From Shinella zoogloeoides (lineage in GTDB: Bacteria > Pseudomonadota > Alphaproteobacteria > Rhizobiales > Rhizobiaceae): a stretch of 64,000 nt of DNA. How positions within the stretch are numbered: the first letter of the stretch is position 1; each line of letters begins with the position of its first letter. The notes beneath the pieces were generated by a model. The model did not search any database and was not told the DNA's origin. It saw nothing but the letters and a program-made list of their open reading frames with translations. This document shows, one piece after another, positions 26,164-34,735 of the stretch. The stretch lies in contig NZ_CP093531.1 in assembly GCF_022682305.1 (NCBI RefSeq), positions 66,188 through 130,187 of the forward strand, written 5' to 3'. Made by a program: the position numbers and the translations under genes.

Positions 26164-26967
26164 TCACTGGCTCGACGTTTCGTTGGGTTCAAGCGCCGCT
26201 CCGGCCTTCTGCAGAAGGCCGGAGCGGCGCTTTTCGCGAAGCCGGTAGCTATCGCCCCGGATGGTGATGACCGCGGAATGATGAAGCAGGCGGTCCAGGA
26301 TCGCCGTGGCGACGACGGGGTCTCCAAAGACACCTCCCCATTCTCCGACGGATCGGTTTGAGGTGATCAGGATCGAGCCCTTCTCATAGCGGCGGGACAC
26401 CAACTGGAAGAACAGGTGGGCGGCATTGGCCTCGAAGGGCAGATAACCCAGCTCGTCGATGATCAGTAGTTTCGGCCGCGACAGAAGCGTCAACTGCTTG
26501 TCGAGCAAACCGTCACAATGGGCCTTGGCCAGCGTCGCCACCAACGTCGCCGCGGTGATGAACTGCACATTGTAATTCTGGCGGATCGCCTCGCGGCCGA
26601 GGCTGACGGCAAGATGCGTCTTGCCCGTTCCGGGAGGGCCAAGGAGCAGGAGCGTATCGCCATGGGCAATCCACCGGCAGGTCGCAAGCTCCCGGATCTG
26701 CCCCTGATCCAGGGACGGCTGGGCATCGAAGTCGAAGCCGTCCAGCTCGCGCACGAAGGGGAACTGGGCGATCTTGCTCGACATGGAGATCCGCCGCTCG
26801 TCACGCCGGGCGATCTCGCGCGACACCAGGAAGCCCAGGGCCTCGCGCAGGTTCATCTTCGAACGGGCCGCCTCGTCGAGCAGCGTGTCGAGCTGGTCGC
26901 GGATCGCCGTCAGCTTCAGCCGGTCGAGCGTTGCGATAAGCAGGTCATGGTCCACGTTCGTCATCAC
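26164..26967 (-). CDS. istB: IstB-type helper ATPase of IS21
   Basis: The product is 267 residues. LLLGPPGTGKTHLAVSLGRE is the Walker A motif (about residue 110) and KLLIIDELGYLPFE is Walker B (about residue 168); ILITSNRSVGEW is the sensor segment. IstB proteins are DnaC-like AAA+ ATPases that assemble on target DNA and stimulate the IstA transposase. The start overlaps the istA stop as ATGA (26964-26967). Confidence 0.93.
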   Translation of the reverse strand: MMTNVDHDLLIATLDRLKLTAIRDQLDTLLDEAARSKMNLREALGFLVSREIARRDERRISMSSKIAQFPFVRELDGFDFDAQPSLDQGQIRELATCRWIAHGDTLLLLGPPGTGKTHLAVSLGREAIRQNYNVQFITAATLVATLAKAHCDGLLDKQLTLLSRPKLLIIDELGYLPFEANAAHLFFQLVSRRYEKGSILITSNRSVGEWGGVFGDPVVATAILDRLLHHSAVITIRGDSYRLREKRRSGLLQKAGAALEPNETSSQ

Positions 26968-28193
26968 CAGCCCCCTCCGGCAACCGCTTCATATTCCGCA
27001 AGCGGCCGCAGCAGTGCGGCGGGTGCGATCTCGATCGGCGTCAGGCGCACCGGGCCTTCGACACCCGCAATGCCGACAAAATGGGATCGATCGACGATCC
27101 GTTGCCGTCGCCCCCCGTTCAAGGCATGGTCGGCCACCACCTGGCCCGCATGGCGGATGATCACGCGACCGGCCAGCACCACAACCTGAACACTCTCGCC
27201 GATCAGGCGCCAGGGCACCGAATAGCTGTTCGTGTCGAGATCGATGGCGCAGTCGGCCTGCACCTTGCGGACCAGATCCCGCAACTGCCCGAATGCTACC
27301 CTGCCGGAAAGCGGGCGCAGCGCCCCGGCCTCCGCGGCAAAGCGCTCCGCCGGCGCAACGCCGGTGGTGCCGTGCTCCCGCTGGTCGGCAACCTCGCGAG
27401 TCCACCGATCCAGATGCGCCTCGAACGCCGCCCAGGTCTCGAAGCGGCGGCCGGCGATTGCGTTCTTTTTGACATAGCCGACGCCGCGCTCGTCCTTGCC
27501 CTTCGTGCGCGCCCGATACGGAGCGCAGGCGCGCGGCCTGAAGTCCCAGTAACGGGCAAAGGCGTGGAGCCGGGCATTGAACCTGACCTCGCGCGTCACC
27601 GCATCGTGGTGCTCGACCAACGCCTTCGCATTGTCGATCAGCACCTCCGCCGGAACGCCGCCAAAGCGAAGGAAAGCGCCTTCCATCCCCTCGAACCAGT
27701 CCGTCTGGCGCTGGCGCTGCGAAGCCCGGATATGCAGCCGGCGCGAATAGCCGAGCGTGGCGACAAACACATGAATCCGTACCCGCTCGCCGCCGATCCA
27801 GACCCGCGTATCGCCAAAATCAATCTGCATCTGATGACCGGGCGCGGTCTCGTAGCGCACCGTCGCCCGCTTCTGCGCCGTCAGCTCCCGCCGCCAGACC
27901 CTAACCCGGCGCTCCACCTGCCGTAGGCTGATGACGATCCCGTGCTCACTCTCCAGTTCCTGGCGGATAACGTCCGCGTTGCCCTCGTGGCGGAAGAAGC
28001 GCTCGCGCAGCCAGGCATCCAGGCCGTCCAGCGCCGAAACGCGCGGGCGGCCCCTGTAAGCAACGGTTCCGCCTTCCCGAAGATAACGGCGAACCGTATT
28101 ACGGGCGCACTGGAATTCCTTCGCTATCCGTTTGGCTCCCCAGCCGCTCTTATGCAGACGCACCATCGACATCACTTCGTCAGGCTCAAGCAT
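26964..28193 (-). CDS. istA: IstA-type transposase of IS21
   Basis: The product is about 409 residues from ATG at 28193 (MLEPDEVMSMVRLHKSGWGA, the usual IstA beginning); a start at 28250 would add 19 residues. GAKRIAKEFQCARNTVRRYL is the N-terminal helix-turn-helix. The DDE residues sit in HQMQIDFGDTRVW, EVLIDNAKALV and TKGKDERGVGYVKKN. It cuts and joins the element ends with help from IstB. Confidence 0.92.
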   Translation of the reverse strand: MLEPDEVMSMVRLHKSGWGAKRIAKEFQCARNTVRRYLREGGTVAYRGRPRVSALDGLDAWLRERFFRHEGNADVIRQELESEHGIVISLRQVERRVRVWRRELTAQKRATVRYETAPGHQMQIDFGDTRVWIGGERVRIHVFVATLGYSRRLHIRASQRQRQTDWFEGMEGAFLRFGGVPAEVLIDNAKALVEHHDAVTREVRFNARLHAFARYWDFRPRACAPYRARTKGKDERGVGYVKKNAIAGRRFETWAAFEAHLDRWTREVADQREHGTTGVAPAERFAAEAGALRPLSGRVAFGQLRDLVRKVQADCAIDLDTNSYSVPWRLIGESVQVVVLAGRVIIRHAGQVVADHALNGGRRQRIVDRSHFVGIAGVEGPVRLTPIEIAPAALLRPLAEYEAVAGGGW

Positions 28194-28549
28194 CGCATCT
28201 CCCCGCACCCCTCTCGGCAATGCAGGATTCATCGAATTCTCAACTGACATCTATTCCTCCTCTCTAACGAAAGGGGTCAGTTCTCTATGTCGCTAGGGGG
28301 TCAATTGTGCATGTCGCCCGACACCCTTCTGGGGCTTACCAGCGAAATCCCGTCTCAAGGTCAGAAAACACCTGCAGGTACTGGATGGAAAAGCCCTGTG
28401 CAGGAAGACGACGATCCTGGCTGACAGAATCTATGTTGCACGCAATCGAAAATTCGATACGGCTTGAAGCTCGTCCAGCGAGCGGTATGCGCGGACGCAA
28501 TACAAACCGCGCGCCACGACTTTGCCGCCAATCCTGAAAGAATTCGTAA

Positions 28550-28768
28550 ATGACCGATCAGACCGAAACGATGACGATCTCAAGCCGCAACGACTTCGCC
28601 CAATGGGCGATCGAGCGGGCGAAAGCCATCGTCGCTGAGCAAGGCGGTAACCAGGCACTCGCCGCCCGCGACATGAAGGACGACCAGATAGCCATAACCG
28701 GCAATGCGCTCGGACAGGCGATCGTCGATGCCTTGCTCGAAGTGTTTGACGGGCTGACGGAGGAATAG
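28550..28768 (+). CDS. Small acidic protein of unknown function
   Basis: The product is 72 residues (begins MTDQTETMTISSRNDF), acidic and helical, with NALGQAIVDALLEVFDGLTE at the end. No family is recognised. It starts about 225 bp after the IS21 element and ends just before a perfect 10-bp stem hairpin that can terminate transcription from this side too. The start has a GAAAG-type ribosome-binding sequence a few bases upstream. It may belong to the repABC maintenance region. Confidence 0.55.
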   Translation: MTDQTETMTISSRNDFAQWAIERAKAIVAEQGGNQALAARDMKDDQIAITGNALGQAIVDALLEVFDGLTEE

Positions 28769-28780
28769 GATCACCACCAG

Positions 28781-28903
28781 AAACAGAAAACCCGGCGCGG
28801 GAGGAGGTGCACCGGGTTTTCCAAAAATTGACCGTTGGCTCGGAAGAGGAAAGCCTTCGGTCGACCGAAACCGATTGGGAGGAGGAGTATCGGTTTCGAC
28901 AGA
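28781..28903 (-). ncRNA. Alpha-r14-like small RNA with anti-Shine-Dalgarno loops
   Basis: On the minus strand two hairpins each expose CCTCCTCCC in the loop: stem CGAAACCGAT with ATCGGTTTCG (28866-28875 and 28889-28898), and stem GAAAACCCGG with CCGGGTTTTC (28786-28795 and 28812-28821). The second is followed by TGTTTCT and can act as a Rho-independent terminator. This two-hairpin anti-SD plan is what I know of the alpha-r14 (NfeR1/Smr14C) sRNA family of Rhizobiales, which represses mRNAs by pairing with ribosome-binding sites. No promoter was identified with confidence, so the 5' end is approximate. Confidence 0.7.
28786..28821. terminator. Bidirectional-looking terminator hairpin
   Basis: A perfect 10-bp stem (GAAAACCCGG with CCGGGTTTTC) with a 16-nt loop. 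It ends the sRNA on the minus strand and lies 18 bp after the small gene on the plus strand. Confidence 0.65.
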
Positions 28904-29430
28904 GAGAAGTTAATGCTGCCATGCGCCCAAGACTGCTCTCGCTGTCTATATGCTCCGTGATTGTAGCGGAAATTCAGCCGGCCGACCTTGCACGAATATG
29001 GCATCCGGAACGACGCCCTGCCGGAGCCAATAGGCAATGAAGGCCGGCTTGTGGCTTGTCGATCACCCGATGCGAGGCTTTGGTCGGGAGTAGGCTGCCA
29101 GCAGCGCTTCCATGCTGAACTTCAGAAGCCCGACGACCGCCACATGAAATCTCAGCAGGCCCGTTGAAGGAAAGTCTTCCCTTGATGCCGTCAAGGCTGA
29201 AGCGCGGGGCAATCGCCCGCGCGTTAAACCTCAGCTATTGCCAGGCGCTTGATCAGATCGCGCAACGCCGCGGATATGCGCAACCTCCGCCTTGGTGGTG
29301 ATGAATGATGGCCAGAGCTCTCGACGGGGATTTGCGGTTACGCGTCTTGAAGGCTGCGGATGATGGGATACCCCCTGCATCTCCTTTTCGCATTCCCCGC
29401 TTTGAAATTCCTGCCGGGCAAGGTTTACCG
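28904..29430. other. Region downstream of repC without a supported gene
   Basis: No open frame here has family support or a credible start in good context. The left edge should contain the sRNA promoter (minus strand). Confidence 0.4.
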
Positions 29431-30660
29431 CTACGCCAATTTGCGCGCCTCCCCTGCATTTGCCCGCATCAATGCCATCAACATCGGACCGAGGCCGAAT
29501 TCGTCCCGGGCTGCACGGCGCGTCAAATCCCGCAGATACCCGCCAGCCGACTTGATATGCCCTGCCCGCTCCAGAATGCAGGCGATCGCGATCGCCGCAT
29601 TTTCCGGCCCCATCACCTCGCAAGCCTCCTGATAGGCCGAGGGACTAACACCGAGCATCGATCGAACTACGACGGCCGCGCCCATCAGATCGCGCCAGTG
29701 CGAAATCGCCCCGCCCGGCCCAAAATCGGCGATTTGCGGGCAGGCGCGCAGAACCATGCCGAGGGGGAAGGATTTTTTTCGGTCCGTAACGGGCTCCGGC
29801 TTCGTCGGTTGCGGTTCTTGCGCCAGCCTTTCGCCCTGCTCTTTTTCAGAGCGAGGTTCAAGTTCATGGATGGATTCGGGTTTTGAATTCTGTATGTGGC
29901 AACCATTTTGAACATCATTGCCATCTGTTTTTTGTGAATTTATTTGCATTTCCAGGATGTTGACGATCTCATCCCGCAGCATCGTCATTTCCTCGAGCAC
30001 AGCCTCCGTTTCAACCCGGTTCGGAGCGCGGGGAAGGCGAGCGCGAAGGGCGACATACATCGCTTCAATGGCTTCCCAGTCCCCATCAGCCCCCTCATCG
30101 ATCGCCGCTGTGATCAGCTTGCGGACGTCACGGCGACAAATCGAGAGGGCTTCCTTAGCGCGCTTGAACACACGCCGCTCCTCGGCAACCTGCTGCGCCA
30201 ACTGAGCGAACTCTTCTACACGCGCCAAAAGTGGCGCCAGGCTGAAGCCAAACGCTTTCTCGATCTCGCCGGACTTGGTTCTGTGTGCGTAGCGTTTCCC
30301 GTTCGGGCTGTCATGGCGATGGATCAGGCCGGCATCCACAAGCGCCGCCAAATGACGACGAAGCGTCGTGCCGGCGATCCCATGCGCGCGGACTGACAGC
30401 TGAGCATTTGAAGGGAAAACCACGAGGCTCTGCCCTTCCGCCAATTCGATATGGGGGTAGAACGTGAGAAGCGCATCCAGGACCGTGATAGCGCGGTCCC
30501 CAAGGCCGAGCACACTCTTGGCTTCGCTGACGTCCCGGAAGATTTTCCATTTATCGGCGGTCTTGCCGCTCTTGATTTCGGCCGCCTTCACCTGCCCCTT
30601 CACAAGGGCAAGCGACATCGGCCGCCGCCCGAAGGGCGTCGTCACATTTCCGATCTGCAT
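29431..30660 (-). CDS. repC: RepC replication initiator of the repABC replicon
   Basis: The product is 409 residues and starts MQIGNVTTPFGRRPMSLALV, the standard RepC N-terminus. RepC binds the origin, which in repABC plasmids lies inside repC, and starts replication. GIAGTTLRRHLAALVDAGLI is the winged-helix recognition region (about residue 80). The C-terminal domain (PSAYQEACEVMGPENAAIAI, with ARDEFGLGPMLMALMRANAG near the end) is also typical. It is separated from repB by 214 bp that contain an antisense RNA locus and a parS-like site. The length and both domains are complete. Confidence 0.95.
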   Translation of the reverse strand: MQIGNVTTPFGRRPMSLALVKGQVKAAEIKSGKTADKWKIFRDVSEAKSVLGLGDRAITVLDALLTFYPHIELAEGQSLVVFPSNAQLSVRAHGIAGTTLRRHLAALVDAGLIHRHDSPNGKRYAHRTKSGEIEKAFGFSLAPLLARVEEFAQLAQQVAEERRVFKRAKEALSICRRDVRKLITAAIDEGADGDWEAIEAMYVALRARLPRAPNRVETEAVLEEMTMLRDEIVNILEMQINSQKTDGNDVQNGCHIQNSKPESIHELEPRSEKEQGERLAQEPQPTKPEPVTDRKKSFPLGMVLRACPQIADFGPGGAISHWRDLMGAAVVVRSMLGVSPSAYQEACEVMGPENAAIAIACILERAGHIKSAGGYLRDLTRRAARDEFGLGPMLMALMRANAGEARKLA

Positions 30661-30754
30661 TTTCCTTCACCTTTCAGAAGGCAAAAGAAATCCGCTCACC
30701 AAAACGGTGCCAAAAACTCTTGACTGCGATTCGTGAAAATGCGATTCTTTGTTT

Positions 30755-30812
30755 GCTACAACATAAGAAGGGGCTTCCACGACGGCGACGTTTTGGGGGC
30801 CTTTTTCTTTTG
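30755..30812 (+). ncRNA. Antisense counter-transcribed RNA in the repB-repC gap
   Basis: repABC operons encode a ctRNA antisense to the repC leader that controls copy number and incompatibility. On the plus strand TTGACT at 30720-30725 and GATTCT at 30743-30748 with 17-bp spacing form a promoter, and GGGGGCCTTTTTCTTTT (about 30795-30811) ends the transcript. The expected RNA is about 57 nt, the usual size. The exact 5' end is inferred. Confidence 0.7.
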
Positions 30813-30836
30813 TAGGTTACACTCCAGCTTGCAAGA

Positions 30837-30854
30837 AATTGTCAGCTGACAATT
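30837..30854. promoter_or_regulatory. parS: parS-like centromere site 1
   Basis: AATTGTCAGCTGACAATT is a perfect 18-bp palindrome, 20 bp after the repB stop. The inner 16 bp is identical to the site upstream of repA. In repABC plasmids RepB binds 16-bp palindromes in these positions for partition. Confidence 0.8.
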
Positions 30855-30874
30855 CTCTCAGTTGATTGAATTCT

Positions 30875-31852
30875 CTAAATTTTTTCTCTCTCAAACGCAG
30901 CAACAAGATCGGCCAATTTATCAGAAAGGAAGGCTGCGAATGGTTCTGAGGTTACCGTGATTTTTGTCCCTCTCGTGCCTCGCTCGATGGATGCAAGCGG
31001 AAGCCCTTTTTGACCACGCAGAACTTGGACGGCATTGGTCTTCTTTTCACTGCGGCCAGCGAGTGCCTTCCACAAGCGTTCAAACCGTGCGTTCGAATCT
31101 GCTTTAGCAAACTCAGCGGAGGTGAGCTCTTTATCGACACGCTTTGCCGCATCGGTATCTTTCAGGCCATCCGCGAAAGCCAGCCACCGAGGTCTACCGA
31201 CCTTAAAGGCGGGGCCAACAGCCAAGATCAGCTCGGGCTTAACGGCATCCGCAACCTGAAGAAGTCGAGATATTTCCGGCTTATCGACGGATAGTGCTTT
31301 TGCGATAGTGTCACGATCAAATCCATGCTCGTGCATTCGCCTGGCGAACAACGCCCGCTCAATGAAGCTCAAGTCAACACGGGGGCCATTCTCCTGCCCC
31401 TGTGCAAGGATGACCTCTTCATCTGTCATTTCACGAACGATGGCTTTGACCCGGCGGCCGAGCAGCTTTGCGACCCGCCTGCGCCGATGGCCGAACACCG
31501 ACTGATAGCAATTGACCTTAGTTGGATGAGGGCGCACCAATATAGGGACTTGCTGACCAGACTCCTCAATGGCGGTCTTCAGCTTCTCTAGCTCTGGGTC
31601 AAGTTCCACCGGTATTCGATCTTGGATAAATGAGTTTTCGATCAAGTCCGGATCGAGTTCGACAACTTTATCCCCCGACGCGAGCGCGTCGCGCAAAACT
31701 TTAGCGGCAGCCGCCTCGTCATTCAGTCGATTGAGCGACAGGTTCATCGCACGAACGGCACCTGCCGGCTTTTGCGATACTGAAACAGCCGGCGCTTCTC
31801 CAGCAGCTTGCCCCGCTGATACCATGCTCTTGAGGATGTCGCGGCCCTTCAT
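30875..31852 (-). CDS. repB: RepB partition protein (ParB-like)
   Basis: The product is about 325 residues from ATG at 31852 (MKGRDILKSMVSAGQAAGEA). The ParB-type N-terminal domain includes VPILVRPHPTKVNCYQSVFG followed by GHRRRRVAKLLG, the nucleotide-binding box II region. FDRDTIAKALSVDKPEISRL is the helix-turn-helix that binds parS (about residue 185). It works with RepA to segregate the plasmid. Its ATG overlaps the repA stop as ATGA. A GTG start 12 bases upstream is possible. Confidence 0.93.
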   Translation of the reverse strand: MKGRDILKSMVSAGQAAGEAPAVSVSQKPAGAVRAMNLSLNRLNDEAAAAKVLRDALASGDKVVELDPDLIENSFIQDRIPVELDPELEKLKTAIEESGQQVPILVRPHPTKVNCYQSVFGHRRRRVAKLLGRRVKAIVREMTDEEVILAQGQENGPRVDLSFIERALFARRMHEHGFDRDTIAKALSVDKPEISRLLQVADAVKPELILAVGPAFKVGRPRWLAFADGLKDTDAAKRVDKELTSAEFAKADSNARFERLWKALAGRSEKKTNAVQVLRGQKGLPLASIERGTRGTKITVTSEPFAAFLSDKLADLVAAFEREKI

Positions 31853-33066
31853 GTCCTGCCCCACGATTTTTGAATTAAAGCTTCCACTTCACCATTCACA
31901 CCATCCATCGCCTCCACTGCACGATCATAGGTCTGACGGTGAATTGTCTCTCGTCCGGCTTCATAGATTGTCTGCTTCGAAAGGCCCGCATCGGACACCG
32001 CAGTCGACTTAACCATCATTGAAGTCAACACTCGCTCGTCGAAGAGGCTGCGCAGAAACGCCACGATTTGAGCCTGCGGGCCGTCATTTGGTTCGTATCG
32101 CGTAATTAGATACCGCATCCAATCGTACTCAAGACTTCCCCCAGCTTCCCTTACCACGGAAAGCAGATTGGAGGTCATCGCGAGAAACTGGTTCATTGAC
32201 GCGATGTCGAGCATCTGCGGATGAACCGTGATCAAGACCGAAGTTGCCGCACAAAGCGCTGAAAGCGTGAGGAAGCCTAGAGTGGGCGGGCAGTCGATGA
32301 CAACGACGTCATAGTGCTCCTGCAATCCGGTCAACGCATTTCCCACGCGCATGAAGAACATGTCGGTATCGGCCACGGAACGCGTCGCGAGAGCGTGGGG
32401 AGTATCATGCTCGAACTCGTGGAGTTCAAGATTACCCGGAATGAGATCCAATCCCGGAAAATAGGTCTGCCTTACGACTTCCCTAACCGCCCGTCGTTCA
32501 CCATCATAGCGAATTGCGCCATAGAGCGTTTCATTGTCACCCACGTCAAATTCCGGCTGATATCCGAGCATCGCAGACATCGATGCCTGTGGGTCAAGGT
32601 CAACGGCCAGAACACGATAGCCTCGCAATGCAAGGTACTGGGCGAGATGGATAGCTGTCGTCGTCTTGCCTGACCCTCCCTTGAAATTCGTTACCGCTAT
32701 TATCTGGAGGTGATCGCCTTCGCGACGACCAGGAAGATAAGTGGGCTTCGTACGACCTCGAATTTGCCGAATGGTATTTATCTCTTCCAGCGAGAACGTC
32801 AGCCGCCCACCTAGCGTTCGTTCCGAGGTAACCGCGTCTTCTTGTGAAGCGATATGCCGCACATAGCTATCAGTGATACCCAGCAGCTTCGCAGCCTCCT
32901 TACTGCTGAAGCGACGAAGTACTTTCTTCGCGTCTGGGGAAAAGAGCTTCTCGAAAAGAATCTGAAGCTGGCCACTGAGCGTCGCAGAGTCACGCTCAAT
33001 CGCCTTGTCGATCGAGAAAGCCCCTTCTTTGCTTTGTTGATCCTTCGTCGCGGCTTTCGTCGCCAT
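31849..33066 (-). CDS. repA: RepA partition ATPase (ParA-like)
   Basis: The product is 405 residues from ATG at 33066. The N-terminal RRFSSKEAAKLLGITDSYVR is a DNA-binding helix-turn-helix used in autorepression. TNFKGGSGKTTTAIHLAQYL is the deviant Walker A motif (about residue 130), and VLAVDLDPQASMSAM and YDVVVIDCPPTLGF are the other ParA signatures. RepA segregates the plasmid and represses repABC. A parS-like palindrome lies 139 bp upstream of the start. The frame stays open further upstream without conserved sequence, so the internal ATG is chosen. Confidence 0.93.
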   Translation of the reverse strand: MATKAATKDQQSKEGAFSIDKAIERDSATLSGQLQILFEKLFSPDAKKVLRRFSSKEAAKLLGITDSYVRHIASQEDAVTSERTLGGRLTFSLEEINTIRQIRGRTKPTYLPGRREGDHLQIIAVTNFKGGSGKTTTAIHLAQYLALRGYRVLAVDLDPQASMSAMLGYQPEFDVGDNETLYGAIRYDGERRAVREVVRQTYFPGLDLIPGNLELHEFEHDTPHALATRSVADTDMFFMRVGNALTGLQEHYDVVVIDCPPTLGFLTLSALCAATSVLITVHPQMLDIASMNQFLAMTSNLLSVVREAGGSLEYDWMRYLITRYEPNDGPQAQIVAFLRSLFDERVLTSMMVKSTAVSDAGLSKQTIYEAGRETIHRQTYDRAVEAMDGVNGEVEALIQKSWGRT

Positions 33067-33203
33067 TCGCGGAAATTCCAATAATTTGTTGAAGTTTCCG
33101 CAAATGATCCCGGAAAGCGCGTTGTGGTCAAGGTTTTTTTGGTTAACGCAAAACAACGATTGTGGTCGAGGAAATTTCCTATTTATTTTCCTATGCTTAT
33201 GAA

Positions 33204-33221
33204 GATTGTCAGCTGACAATC
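33204..33221. promoter_or_regulatory. parS: parS-like centromere site 2 upstream of repA
   Basis: GATTGTCAGCTGACAATC, a perfect 18-bp palindrome, shares its inner 16 bp with the site after repB. It lies in the presumed repA promoter region, where RepB binding could also affect transcription. Confidence 0.8.
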
Positions 33222-33860
33222 CTCCACTCAATCAAAGGGGTCAAAGCGGGTGGAAAACGAATCTGGAGAGAATCGGTCCTCGAACTAGGAACTGTAAAAC
33301 CTAACTTACCGCCGGCCGAACACCCAAAGCAGACACGTCTGCGGGTTTCAATTCTGTACGCGTGGCTCCCGATTCCCGTCGGCCTTACGCGACAACACAC
33401 AAGCTCAATCTGTAACACCGGCGCAATCGCAAACGTCTGGTATATGTCACAAAGTCCTGATCTTTCCGGCCGCCTCACCGCCTGGAGCCATCCACACCTC
33501 CAAGCCTCAGGGAGAAGAGCGCGAGACAAAAAAGGGGCCGTCGGAAACCCGCGGCCCATCAAGTGTGGAGATCTGTAACCTCCAGAGGGGAACAGCTGCG
33601 GCGGCGGGTACTGGGAGGATAAACCGCAATGAGCATTAGCTGCCTGTAGGATGCTCTCATTTTCATCGGATGGCGAGCATTTCTTGTGCAATGTAGTAAC
33701 TATGCGGTTGCCACAGTGCTCCACGATGACTCTATTGCGGGGTGCGGCCTTCGTGACGGGGCCGATATCCACGGCTCGCGAACAGGATGTATCACTGAAA
33801 TGAATCGATCGGACCGGACCGATTCATATCTCTCGTTGGACGAGCGCCCGGGGATTGGCG
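33222..33860. other. Upstream region of the repABC operon, no gene
   Basis: About 640 bp with no supportable gene. Near its end ATGAATCG (33800-33807) and CGATTCAT (33820-33827) form an inverted repeat with CGGACCGGACC between the arms, about 34 bp before the WGR gene, and may be an operator for it. Confidence 0.4.
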
Positions 33861-34157
33861 ATGCTCACGTCCATGCTCGCACAACCCTACCAGCTCTATG
33901 TCGAACGCACCGATCCGGCCAGGAATGTCGCCCGTTTCTACGCGATGTCGATCGATGCAACGCTGTATGGCGATACATGCCTGACGCGGCGCTGGGGGCG
34001 CATCGGCACAGGCGGCCAGATGAAGGCGCACCTGTTCGAGAGCGAGGATGAGGCGGTGCAACTGTTTCTCGAACTTCTGCGACAAAAACATGGACGCGGC
34101 TACCGGCCGAAAGGACGCGTCGCTGACGACAGGCGGCCTTCAAACAAGATGCCATGA
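33861..34157 (+). CDS. WGR-domain protein
   Basis: The product is about 98 residues. YQLYVERTDPARNVARFYAM, then LTRRWGRIGTGGQ and EDEAVQLFLELLRQKHGRGY form a complete WGR domain, named after the Trp-Gly-Arg seen here. WGR domains bind nucleic acids and occur with PARP or MolR proteins, but single-domain copies are common on rhizobial plasmids and have no assigned role. ATG at 33861 or 33873 are both possible starts. It is a single gene. Confidence 0.8.
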   Translation: MLTSMLAQPYQLYVERTDPARNVARFYAMSIDATLYGDTCLTRRWGRIGTGGQMKAHLFESEDEAVQLFLELLRQKHGRGYRPKGRVADDRRPSNKMP

Positions 34158-34247
34158 CCAGCGGCGAAGAGAGGGTAGGGGAGGAGCCGTCCCACTCCCA
34201 ACTTTACAAACCCGGCGAACAGAAAGCACTGTCAGGCAGGGTTCTTC

Positions 34248-34735
34248 TTACTGCTCGGCATGCCGGGCAACAAAGCGCCAGAACGACCTGTACCCGTCCC
34301 CTGAGAAGCCGAACGGCGACACTTCGTGTTTCGGACTGAGGAAGAGTTCATAGTCCCATCCAGCACTATAGGTTATCATCGCAGCCATGGAGTTGCGAGC
34401 TTTGAAAGCCTCGACTGCCTGTAGAACGCCCGGAAAGCCTAGCCGGGGCTTTATCAAAAGCCGCAGATGGTCGCGACATCTGTTGGCCCCTGTGGCGACG
34501 GGCTGTGACCAACCTCCTCCGCTGCGAGGCCGACGGCGAGTACTTGACGTCGAGAAATGCTCCGTCTTCACGGAGCGCGGGTAAATACTCGCTCATCGAA
34601 TTCACTTCACACCCCTCCGCTGTGCAGCGCATGGTGCTGTTGCCCGCGCGACGGACGCCCCTGTGCTCCGGCAAACTTTCCAGGATGGCGTTGAACTTTT
34701 CGCCGATGTTCTCCCAGATCGCCTGATGACCTCAG
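34248..34735 (-). pseudogene. Frameshifted remnant of an unknown gene
   Basis: Coding-like protein segments lie in different minus-strand frames. WENIGEKFNAILESLPEHRG followed by a cysteine-containing stretch and EYLPALREDGAFLDVKYSPS runs from about 34730 to 34510; RLGFPGVLQAVEAFKARNSM and AGWDYELFLSPKHEVSPFGF continue in another frame from about 34450 to the stop at 34248. The sequence reads as one gene broken by at least one indel, directly downstream of and overlapping the next gene, or as its shifted C-terminal continuation. The family is not recognised. Confidence 0.4.

Larger units (their letters stand above)
26110..28323. mobile_element. IS21-family insertion sequence, 2214 bp, CCCTT duplication
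   Basis: The ends are TGTCAAGCGACACG at 26110 and, reading inward on the minus strand, TGTCGGGCGACATG at 28323. Each end has a second internal copy of AATTGACCCC or ACTGACCCC spaced as in IS21 elements. CCCTT is duplicated outside both ends (26105-26109 and 28324-28328). istA and istB are intact and overlap, so the element may be active. Confidence 0.92.
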
